Assembly (NCBI GenBank): GCA_964597945.1
Contig: CAZRAD010000145.1
Span: 1 to 6,294 of the forward strand
Origin: JAPEKQ01 sp964597945
Lineage (GTDB): Bacteria > Joyebacterota > Joyebacteria > Joyebacterales > Joyebacteraceae
Length of the DNA: 6,294 nucleotides
Reading direction: 5' to 3'
The notes beneath the pieces were generated by a model. That model was not told the origin of the DNA. It saw nothing but the letters and a program-made list of their open reading frames with translations, and made no database searches. The translations under genes and the position numbers were made by a program. Shown here piece after piece: positions 1 to 5,838 of the stretch (within the stretch, counting starts at the first letter, position 1; every line of letters starts with the position of its first letter).

Positions 1-1
1 G

Positions 2-355
2 GCCCTGCTCGTACGGCTCATCCCCGCCACCGGTGAAGCCGGACCAGTCAACAAGTCCCTCCATCCACTCCTCGGTCACGAGGTACGCCTGGAGAGTCAC
101 GCCCGCGACATCCGGGTCGGCTTCGACATCCGCCCTGAACTCCACGATCGCCAGGTCGATCTCAGCACCGCTCAGGCACTCCGGTAGATCGAACCTGGCC
201 AGATGACCGGTCCTGGAACCGGGGACACCTTCCACCACGGCGGACGCACTCCGCTCGACCTCGACTCGCGCCGCCCGCACAACGCCCGCGTGACAGAGGA
301 GCAGCGCCAGAATCAGTACAGTGACTACGTAGCACCGTCCGTTCCATGTACTCAT
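2..355 (-). CDS. Secreted protein with DNRLRE/CBM96-like N-terminal region (partial, runs off left edge)
   Basis: The frame opening at the ATG at 355-353 stays open for 118 codons to the window edge, so the C-terminus is missing. Residues 1-28 form a signal peptide: Arg7, a hydrophobic core (VVTVLILALLLC) and a plausible signal peptidase I site after Val-Arg-Ala. After a short stretch rich in Glu, Val and Ser, residues 52-118 carry a pattern typical of DNRLRE (disaggregatase-related)/CBM96-type beta-sandwich modules. These signs are 'ARFDLPE' followed by a hydrophobic strand (IDLAIVEF), 'LQAYLVTEEWMEG' and 'VDWSGF'. Such modules occur in extracellular proteins and often act as adhesive or carbohydrate-binding units. 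The gene starts 9 bases after the peptidase stop codon with an AGGAGG site overlapping that stop, so it is almost certainly co-transcribed and translationally coupled. The export call is firm; the domain call rests on pattern recognition and is moderate. The full function cannot be known because the rest is outside the window. Confidence 0.8.
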   Translation of the reverse strand, partial: MSTWNGRCYVVTVLILALLLCHAGVVRAARVEVERSASAVVEGVPGSRTGHLARFDLPECLSGAEIDLAIVEFRADVEADPDVAGVTLQAYLVTEEWMEGLVDWSGFTGGGDEPYEQG

Positions 356-360
356 CCGCC

Positions 361-366
361 CCTCCT
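361..366 (-). promoter_or_regulatory. Shine-Dalgarno AGGAGG overlapping the peptidase stop codon
   Basis: On the minus strand the peptidase stop TAG (367-365) runs straight into AGGAGG (366-361), which is followed by GGCGG and the ATG at 355. The AG of the stop codon is therefore the first two bases of a consensus Shine-Dalgarno, placed 5 bases before the start. This fixes the start of the downstream secreted-protein gene. It also implies that a ribosome terminating on the peptidase sits on the next gene's initiation site. Confidence 0.88.
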
Positions 367-3300
367 ACTTCAAGAGTACCACTTTCTTGACCGATGCTGA
401 ACTCTGTGATTCGAGCCGGCAGAAGTACACGCCCGAGGCCACCTGTCTACGAGCATCGTCCCGGCCATCCCAGACCACGTCATGCCAGCCTGGGCTGAGC
501 CTCCTATCAACCAGTGTTCGCACGCACCGGCCGGCGAGGTTGTAGACCGCCAGTGTCACATACTGCTCGGCAGGCAAGCCGAACCGGAGCGACGTCATCG
601 GATTGAATGGGTTGGGTGTGTTCTGGATCAGGCAGAACGGAACGGCGTCGGGCTGCTCGGATGGTTCTCCGGAGTCCTGCCCTCTGGGTGAACAAGGCGA
701 GGAGCTCACCAGAGCCGGTTCCCAGTCCACCAGCCCTGAGAACATGGTACTGTCCGGGGTGGTGGTTCCCCACCAGTTCCCCTCGGCGCGCACCGTGGTG
801 AGGCAGTTCGGGTCTGCTCGGACCCCGTAGCGAAGCGACGCCCCCTCGACGCCGTTGTACCCGCCATCGGCTGCCATGATCCCGAGGTCCGGGGGACCCA
901 CCAACTGGGAGAGCTCGATCCAGAACCCGTCCTGGACTCCATCCATGCAGTTGTCTCGGGGAACCGCGTCAGACTCGTAGAAGTACATGCCCTTCGCGAC
1001 TGCCGGGCTGTGCTCGTCGGCGATCGTGTTGTCCCGAACAAGAACCGCGCTCCCCATGCTCTGGTTCTCACACATGATGCCGCTGCTCGACGCGTTCGTG
1101 ATCGTGTTGCCGTAGATCCTCAGGGTCTCTTGCCTAGCGTTGAGTGTTCCATAGACCCTGATGCCAGCAAAGGAACTTCCGGTCGAGGGGAACGAGATAG
1201 TGTTACCGATGACGTCCGACTCGTAGTCGTGCGCCAGGCGGATGCCGTAGCTCCCGCAGTCCGTGATCGTGTTCGAGTCAACCGTCGCGTTGCACCAGTC
1301 GAGATGCACACCTGTGTGGGCGTCCGCGATCTCGTTGCCCCGGATTAGGATGTCTTTGCAGCCGAGCGGCGTGCCTGCGCACTTGACGCCGGTGCCCACG
1401 CCTCCAATGATCCGGCAGGCCTCCACTCGTAGCGTATCCGGTTGCGTCGCGGCGATGCCGATGTAGGCGTCCTCGATGATGCAGCCTTCGAAACGCCCGA
1501 TGCTGCCGTTGAGCATCCGGACCCCGTACCAGTCGATCGTCGCTCGCGAGCTACCTTCCAGCGCGAACCGCACTGGGGAGTAGCCCGTGTCGGCGGAAGC
1601 GGTCACTCGACCATAGGCGATGAGCTCAACGACGGTCGTGTCGGCTCCTCCGCTCTGATCGTCAGTATCCGCCACCCGGACGGTCGTTCCGGGCTGCAGC
1701 AGGAGGCTGGATGTTCCGTCGATCGTCACATCGCCGGTCATGAGGTAGTCGCCCCACCAGGAGGCATCTGTGTTTGATGGATACGGACCCGACACCGGAG
1801 TCTCGTAGACGCCTGTGTGGCGCTCGTCGTGCTGGAAGCTAGACCAGCGGGACAAGGCGCCGCTCAGGCTGGGCGTCAACTCCGCGAAGTCAAGACAATG
1901 GAGAAACCCATCCGCATCTGCTAGCCAGATCTCCAGGCATCCGTCATCGTCCGTGTCACTGATGGTGGGCGTCGCCGTAGTCAATCCCCAGAATAGAAGA
2001 GGTCGATCGAGCTTAGTGAAGGGCTCGAGCGATGGCGGCGACTCCTTAAGGGTGAAGATCTCGAGGTGTGAGGTCATCCAAACCTCATTGCCGAACGTCT
2101 CCTTCTTGCACGAAACCACGAGAATCTCTACGGCATCGTCCCCATCAAGATCTCCCACCACGGGCTGCGTCGTGAAGGCACGGTTGGTGGCGACTGAGGC
2201 AATGATGGACCCAGCGGCATCGAACACGTAGAGAACTCCCGAGGTGCTCTGGGGCGACTCCAGTCCATCGTAGGTGGTCACGGCGATCTCGGGAGAACCA
2301 TCATCATCCATGTCACAGACGGCGATGCCGGCTGGAGCCCCCACGATGTCTTCACTCCAGCACTCGTGCCCCCTAGAGCTCAGGCACGACAGTTCGTCGG
2401 CCGCGAAGAGAACCTCCACACCGGTCGAATCCGGCACCGCGTCGGCAACGGCAGGGCTACAGAACTGCACGCCAGGGAGCTCCGCAGTCCAGAGCACGGC
2501 GCCATTGTCGGCGGCGTGGATGGACACCGCGCAGTCAGTGGGGGCCTCCTGCATCGGCAGGTAGGAAGAGATGACCTCAGGGCGACCATCGCCTGTGATG
2601 TCTGCGACCACGGGTGCTCTTTCGGACAACGAGCTCAGCAGGTCCTGGATCGTCGCCGTGTAGGACACATCCCAGACCGTACCGCCGCCGTCGTGGTCAA
2701 CGACCCGAACGCCATGCACGTACGGACTCGTGTCCTCGTACTCGACCACGAGTTCGACGTACCCTTCACCACCGTCCTGATCGATATCAGCCAGTGAGGC
2801 GGATCCGAGCAGTTCCCCCGACGGAGCCCGCAGCGACCACCACGCACCCGGCGTGCTCCCGGAAAGACCGAGAACATCCACACATCCAGCCCTGGTGAAG
2901 GCGATCTCCTTCTCACCGTCAGCGTTCAGGTCAGCAATGGCGACAGGTCCCAGCAGCACCCCCTCTGAGGGAAGTGGATACACCCACAGACTCTCGGCAG
3001 ATGACGATGAGAACGTGGCAATACGACCGGGGACGCGCGTACCGCATACGACATCGACGCTCCCGTCACTATTGATATCAACGAAGGAAGGAGCAACGCC
3101 GTCTGCTCCCCACATGTTCGCTGGAAACCCGCCCCTCTCGAAGTACCCACACAGAGGGCATTGTGCTTCGTTGTTGAGCTCGGATATCTCCTCCTGTGCG
3201 TCACTCGGATCGACGCGAACCCGAAGCTCGGTTCGCCCCACGTCTGAGTCGCTCGGCACCCACTGGACGGATGCCGTATCCGAAGACCAGTCACCCGGCT

Positions 3301-5509
3301 GGACCGTGTCCCACCCAAGCGTGTCCCAGACAGCCCACTCGGAATCCCACGCCTCGAAGACGACGTCAACAGGGGAGTCCGGGATGTAGTTGCTCTCGTT
3401 GCGAATCTCCGCCGTAATCGTCACCGACTCACCGACCGACGGAAACGCCGCACTCAAGACGACGTCCTCTGCCCAAACCACGTAGTCCGGAGCAGTTGAG
3501 TACCCTTGCCATCCAGTATCGACGACCAGCACGTCGAGTGCAGGATCACCGAGAAGATTGTACATCATGGGGACATGCACGCTGCCGCCCGTGCAGATCA
3601 ACTTCATCTTCGCAAACGCGATGAAGTCACCAACGCGCTGGCGCCCACCGAACAGCCCTTCCCACAGATACAAGCCCAGGGTCGTCCACACTGCAGGACT
3701 CTCCTCGCTCGCGCCGAAGAAGCAGAGAGCACCTGTGGGGCGACCGCTCTGGGCGTCCTGCTCATGCATCAACGCTTCGCCAAGGCAGTCGTAGTTCGGA
3801 GGATCTGGGGGCGCGACGTCTGGGTTGTACAGATCGTAGGCACCCGTGAGACATGAGTAGCTGATCCACAGCGGCCAGGCGCCATCGTCGTTGCTCAGCT
3901 CGCCCACATTGTCGTCGCGGAACGTCTCGCATTCGTGTGTATGGCCGTGCGCACACACCTCGACGGCGTGAATCCCGCCGTTGACGCGGTCAACGTGGAT
4001 ACCTCTGACGACTCCTTGCTGCCAGTCGCAGTCGTCTCCGCCCTGATCATCGGCGTGCACCTCTTCGGCTGGAGACCACTCGACAGGCAACATCGCCTGA
4101 ATCGTGTCGAAGGCCGCGTGCGTCGAGACGATCCAGTCCGGGTTGACGGAATCGCAGAACCCCTCAGACAGCAACATCTTGTTGCGCCATGGCTGTCCGG
4201 TCGACGAGGCTGTGCGCTCGTATGTGACGAACTTGTACACCTCCCGCCTGAGCTCCGTCGTGTCGCTTGCACACAGGCGACCTATCATCAGGTCTGGATA
4301 TGCGTCCCCGGCATCGCCGTCGACACAGGCGTACCAGTGGTCAGTCGTAGTCGCATCATTGTACTCGTGTGCAGGAAGCAGGGAATCGGCACCACCGTGC
4401 TCGGCGTCGCGTGCGTCTCCCACGAGCAGCACATACCCCAACCTCCCGTCCTGCATGTGCTCGGCGGTTCCCCCGTTGTACTCGTAGAGGTCTTGAATGA
4501 AGTCGTGGATCGCATCATCGCTGATGCCCGGGGGCACGTGGTGCTTCGCCACGACCGTGTCTGGCACGATCGCGACGTTGTATCCATTGAACACCGCCCG
4601 GTGTTTCGCCAGGGTGTCGATCAAGGAGGAACTCATCAGCGAGTTCTCCACGATCATTAGATAGTCAGTCATGCTGTCGGCGCACGCGCCAAGTGTCGGG
4701 CGCACACCCCAGCGCCCCGGCCCTGCGGAACCCCTTTCGCCACCGCCAATGCCGGAATACCCAAGCAGCAGCGCTTGTGCGATACTCGTGAAGGGACCCA
4801 GCTCCTCGGACATACCCCCGCTTCCTCCGATCATCTCAACCGTTACCAGCATCTCCGGATAGGCTTTGATCTCTAAGAGCGTGGGGTCGAAACTCAAGGG
4901 ATAGCAGGCAACCTCCACGACGCCCTGTCCCCGGAAGCTCCCCGGCGTTACCGCCGCTGCCATCGAACTTGGGTACGCGCCGGACCGGCCGTACGCTTGC
5001 TGGTCCAGACAGAACTCATGGTCGATGTATGACCATCCCTCATCGGTGTAACGAGTCACCTCGGCTTCCACCGGATAGGCCATGCAGCTTGAGAATGTGA
5101 GCGTGTCCAGTGCCACGGCTGAGATGCTCACCTGGCACCCTCTTGGGACCGCGAGCATCTGGCGAACAGCCGGGAGCGCCGCCGCGCCGACCTCCAGCGT
5201 ATGGAAGTACGTCGGGAGACTCAGCTGCTTGTACTCCGTGGTGTCGTGCTCAACCGTCTCGCACAGCATGCCGGGAACACTGACGACGAGCTGGATCCGG
5301 CTCGTGCTCGATGAGATGATCCGTACTGAGGGAGCCGTCGGCGTGGCCGTCACACCATCGAAGGATATCCAGCCATCCGGAAGGACCTCCTCTCCGACCG
5401 CGATCGTGGGAAGCATCAGGAGAAGCAGACTGAGAATCGGCGGAATGAAGCCTCTCGCGGCACACGCGAGGGAAGGCAAGTGCATGCAAACACCATGCTG
5501 CTTCGTCAA
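365..5509 (-). CDS. Large secreted gingipain-type (C25) cysteine peptidase with propeller, beta-helix and C-terminal sorting domain
   Basis: This 1714-residue protein has a signal peptide at residues 1-39 (core FIPPILSLLLLML, cut likely after Ala-Val-Gly). Residues 40-270 look like a propeptide. The C25 peptidase spans about 278-665, with 'YLMIVEN', 'YVLLVGDA', 'DLMIGRL' and the closing 'NLLGDPAL'. Catalytic His521-Gly ('CAHGHTH') and Cys553 ('SYSCLTGAYD') lie 32 residues apart, close to the RgpB His-Cys spacing. A CARDB-like domain (about 675-785, ending 'EEISELNNEA') follows, then a VCBS/FG-GAP propeller (795-1232), a parallel beta-helix (1255-1600) and an FlgD-like C-terminal domain (1625-1714). 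The protein is probably an exported, surface-held or released endopeptidase; its cleavage specificity cannot be read. The start is TTG, chosen because GGAGGT lies 5 bases upstream; the in-frame ATG at residue 9 has no such site. Peptidase identity is strong because both catalytic residues sit in family context. Secretion by a type IX-like route is inferred. Confidence 0.93.
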   Translation of the reverse strand: MTKQHGVCMHLPSLACAARGFIPPILSLLLLMLPTIAVGEEVLPDGWISFDGVTATPTAPSVRIISSSTSRIQLVVSVPGMLCETVEHDTTEYKQLSLPTYFHTLEVGAAALPAVRQMLAVPRGCQVSISAVALDTLTFSSCMAYPVEAEVTRYTDEGWSYIDHEFCLDQQAYGRSGAYPSSMAAAVTPGSFRGQGVVEVACYPLSFDPTLLEIKAYPEMLVTVEMIGGSGGMSEELGPFTSIAQALLLGYSGIGGGERGSAGPGRWGVRPTLGACADSMTDYLMIVENSLMSSSLIDTLAKHRAVFNGYNVAIVPDTVVAKHHVPPGISDDAIHDFIQDLYEYNGGTAEHMQDGRLGYVLLVGDARDAEHGGADSLLPAHEYNDATTTDHWYACVDGDAGDAYPDLMIGRLCASDTTELRREVYKFVTYERTASSTGQPWRNKMLLSEGFCDSVNPDWIVSTHAAFDTIQAMLPVEWSPAEEVHADDQGGDDCDWQQGVVRGIHVDRVNGGIHAVEVCAHGHTHECETFRDDNVGELSNDDGAWPLWISYSCLTGAYDLYNPDVAPPDPPNYDCLGEALMHEQDAQSGRPTGALCFFGASEESPAVWTTLGLYLWEGLFGGRQRVGDFIAFAKMKLICTGGSVHVPMMYNLLGDPALDVLVVDTGWQGYSTAPDYVVWAEDVVLSAAFPSVGESVTITAEIRNESNYIPDSPVDVVFEAWDSEWAVWDTLGWDTVQPGDWSSDTASVQWVPSDSDVGRTELRVRVDPSDAQEEISELNNEAQCPLCGYFERGGFPANMWGADGVAPSFVDINSDGSVDVVCGTRVPGRIATFSSSSAESLWVYPLPSEGVLLGPVAIADLNADGEKEIAFTRAGCVDVLGLSGSTPGAWWSLRAPSGELLGSASLADIDQDGGEGYVELVVEYEDTSPYVHGVRVVDHDGGGTVWDVSYTATIQDLLSSLSERAPVVADITGDGRPEVISSYLPMQEAPTDCAVSIHAADNGAVLWTAELPGVQFCSPAVADAVPDSTGVEVLFAADELSCLSSRGHECWSEDIVGAPAGIAVCDMDDDGSPEIAVTTYDGLESPQSTSGVLYVFDAAGSIIASVATNRAFTTQPVVGDLDGDDAVEILVVSCKKETFGNEVWMTSHLEIFTLKESPPSLEPFTKLDRPLLFWGLTTATPTISDTDDDGCLEIWLADADGFLHCLDFAELTPSLSGALSRWSSFQHDERHTGVYETPVSGPYPSNTDASWWGDYLMTGDVTIDGTSSLLLQPGTTVRVADTDDQSGGADTTVVELIAYGRVTASADTGYSPVRFALEGSSRATIDWYGVRMLNGSIGRFEGCIIEDAYIGIAATQPDTLRVEACRIIGGVGTGVKCAGTPLGCKDILIRGNEIADAHTGVHLDWCNATVDSNTITDCGSYGIRLAHDYESDVIGNTISFPSTGSSFAGIRVYGTLNARQETLRIYGNTITNASSSGIMCENQSMGSAVLVRDNTIADEHSPAVAKGMYFYESDAVPRDNCMDGVQDGFWIELSQLVGPPDLGIMAADGGYNGVEGASLRYGVRADPNCLTTVRAEGNWWGTTTPDSTMFSGLVDWEPALVSSSPCSPRGQDSGEPSEQPDAVPFCLIQNTPNPFNPMTSLRFGLPAEQYVTLAVYNLAGRCVRTLVDRRLSPGWHDVVWDGRDDARRQVASGVYFCRLESQSSASVKKVVLLK
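368..637 (-). other. C-terminal FlgD-like / type IX-like sorting domain of the C25 peptidase (residues 1625-1714)
   Basis: The segment opens with 'QNTPNPFNPMTSLRFGLP' and continues with 'VTLAVYNLAGRCVRTLVD', 'GWHDVVWDGRDD' and 'ASGVYFCRLES', ending in 'VVLLK'. This is the classic layout of the FlgD-like immunoglobulin fold and of the C-terminal domains used as type IX secretion signals in Bacteroidetes and in several FCB candidate phyla. It follows a Ser/Pro/Glu-rich linker at about residues 1602-1624. The domain is most likely the outer-membrane translocation and attachment signal. Whether this organism has a type IX machinery cannot be seen in the window. Confidence 0.85.
710..1747 (-). repeat. 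Parallel beta-helix (PbH1-type) repeats in the C25 peptidase (residues 1255-1600)
   Basis: Residues 1255-1600 show successive short turns of the kind 'IRGNEIADAHTGVHL', 'VDSNTITDCGSYGIRL', 'VIGNTISF', 'IYGNTITNASSSGIM' and 'VRDNTIADEHSPAV'. The 'GN-x-I' core with a following 'G-hydrophobic' step recurs about every 22-30 residues, as in right-handed beta-helices of the pectate-lyase/NosD type. The domain ends in 'EGNWWGTTTPDSTMFSGLVDW', a closing motif often found after such helices in secreted proteins. No polysaccharide-lyase catalytic signature was recognised, so a structural or binding role is more likely than an enzymatic one. Confidence 0.85.
1814..3127 (-). repeat. VCBS/FG-GAP calcium-loop repeats forming a beta-propeller in the C25 peptidase (residues 795-1232)
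   Basis: Seven clear D-x-[DNT]-x-D-G-type loops start at residues 811 (DINSDGSVD), 860 (DLNADGEKE), 908 (DIDQDGG), 970 (DITGDGRPE), 1066 (DMDDDGSPE), 1120 (DLDGDDAVE) and 1185 (DTDDDGCLE). Each is preceded by a short hydrophobic strand and followed by one such as 'IAVTTYDG'. An eighth, degenerate unit lies near 1021-1035 (ADAVPDSTGVEVLF). The block closes with 'FQHDERHTGVY', a frequent terminus of these propellers. Seven to eight blades fit an integrin-alpha-like propeller stabilised by calcium and probably used for binding. Confidence 0.85.
3155..3487 (-). other. CARDB-like immunoglobulin-fold domain of the C25 peptidase (residues 675-785)
   Basis: The segment has 'GESVTITAEIRNES', a central strand region ending 'DTASVQWVPSDSDVG', and a closing 'LRVRVDPSDAQEEISELNN'. 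That closing pattern, a beta-strand with V-D-P followed by E-I-x-E-x-N-N, is the hallmark end of CARDB (cell-adhesion-related) domains, which often follow extracellular peptidase domains. It probably packs as a spacer between the peptidase and the propeller. Confidence 0.75.
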
Positions 5510-5514
5510 GATAG

Positions 5515-5520
5515 ACCTCC
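5515..5520 (-). promoter_or_regulatory. Shine-Dalgarno GGAGGT that decides a TTG start for the C25 peptidase
   Basis: GGAGGT lies 5 bases before TTG (5509-5507) on the minus strand. No purine-rich site sits correctly before the in-frame ATG at residue 9 (5485-5483). The TTG start also adds a basic Lys3 to the signal peptide. The ATG just upstream (5522-5520) is in another frame and is not the start. Confidence 0.75.
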
Positions 5521-5559
5521 ATTCGCGATAGAGCGACTCCAGATGGAGGACTCCTCTGG
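5516..5559 (-). promoter_or_regulatory. Leader with two mutually exclusive hairpins, one hiding the ribosome binding site
   Basis: In the transcribed leader, CCTCCAT (5549-5543) is exactly complementary to ATGGAGG (5522-5516), which contains the Shine-Dalgarno of the peptidase gene. Between them TCGC (5536-5533) can pair with GCGA (5526-5523), giving one stem with a 6-base bulge on one side. The same CCTCC also lies inside an upstream hairpin in which CCAGAGGA (5559-5552) pairs with TCC and TCTGG (5547-5539, one bulged A). The two folds compete for the same bases. The complementarity is directly visible; a regulatory role is inferred, and no known riboswitch class was recognised. Confidence 0.4.
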
Positions 5560-5586
5560 AACGCCGTGTATAGTACTCTGACTACC

Positions 5587-5618
5587 AGTATACCCCCCCC
5601 CACCTCGGACCAAGTCAA
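5587..5618 (-). promoter_or_regulatory. Sigma70-like promoter with a nine-G run in its spacer
   Basis: Minus-strand TTGACT (5618-5613) matches the -35 consensus at five of six positions. TATACT (5592-5587) matches the -10 consensus at five of six. The spacer is 20 bases, longer than the preferred 17, and ends in nine consecutive G (5601-5593) abutting the -10. Transcription would start near 5580, giving a leader of about 70 bases before the TTG start of the C25 peptidase. The placement, after the terminator and before the gene, supports a real promoter. Promoter consensus in this lineage is unknown, so confidence is moderate. Confidence 0.5.
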
Positions 5619-5620
5619 GC

Positions 5621-5751
5621 GGAATCCGGTAGACTACTCCAGACACTGGCATCGCCGCCGTCACATGTCCGACCGCTCCCGCAACTGCTCGTCTGCTCCG
5701 ACTGGCGAGTCATTGCTCTGCGCCAGATGGTGACTGCGCGCGGACATGCAA
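5621..5751. other. Intergenic stretch without a supportable gene; nested inverted repeat
   Basis: No convincing reading frame was seen between the terminator and the promoter. The only structure is an 8-base perfect inverted repeat, CATGTCCG (5664-5671) with CGGACATG (5741-5748). It encloses a 6-base pair, CTGGCG (5702-5707) with CGCCAG (5721-5726). This could form a branched RNA or DNA structure, but both arms are short and chance is possible. Confidence 0.3.
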
Positions 5752-5777
5752 AGGGGGCGACCGGATGGTCGCCCCCT
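5752..5777 (-). terminator. Intrinsic terminator-like hairpin after the dehydrogenase gene
   Basis: AGGGGGCGACC and GGTCGCCCCCT form a perfect 11-base-pair stem (5752-5762 with 5767-5777) around a 4-base loop (5763-5766). It begins 61 bases after the stop codon of the dehydrogenase. Read on the minus strand it is followed by only three T before GCATG, so the T-tract is weak. The stem strength and position still make it the best candidate for separating the dehydrogenase from the secreted-protein operon. Confidence 0.65.
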
Positions 5778-5838
5778 CTCTGCGTTCATCCGACGTCCGT
5801 GTGGACATCGGTCTGTCCTCTGCATCCTCTCGAACTGC

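Noticed and set aside
162..347. Minus-strand open frame of 61 codons starting at the ATG at 347
   Set aside because: It overlaps in another frame the gene starting at 355, which has a consensus Shine-Dalgarno, a clear signal peptide and domain-like sequence. The 61-codon product is Arg/Gly/Cys-rich and low in hydrophobic structure, typical of a shadow frame.
272..355. Possible lipoprotein signal in the truncated secreted protein (LLLC)
   Set aside because: The residue before Cys is Leu rather than the Gly, Ala or Ser required by the lipobox. A signal peptidase I site (Val-Arg-Ala) fits better.
710..1747. Beta-helix region as a polysaccharide lyase catalytic domain
   Set aside because: Repeat turns are clear, but no calcium/Arg/Lys catalytic cluster of pectate lyases was recognised. 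Many beta-helices in secreted proteins are not enzymes.
3935..4660. Plus-strand open frame of 241 codons inside the peptidase gene
   Set aside because: It lies antisense to the C25 catalytic domain, whose frame carries both catalytic residues and family motifs. Its product shows no recognisable domain, and long antisense frames are expected in G+C-rich DNA.
5568..5593. Imperfect palindrome GTATA...TATAC overlapping the -10 box, possible operator
   Set aside because: Only 7 of 13 half-site positions match, mostly the outer five, which include the -10 box itself. This is too weak to call a repressor site.
5250..5618. Alternative minus-strand frame starting upstream of the peptidase start
   Set aside because: It would begin inside the predicted promoter and overlaps the signal peptide and propeptide of the peptidase in another frame, with no coding signature of its own.
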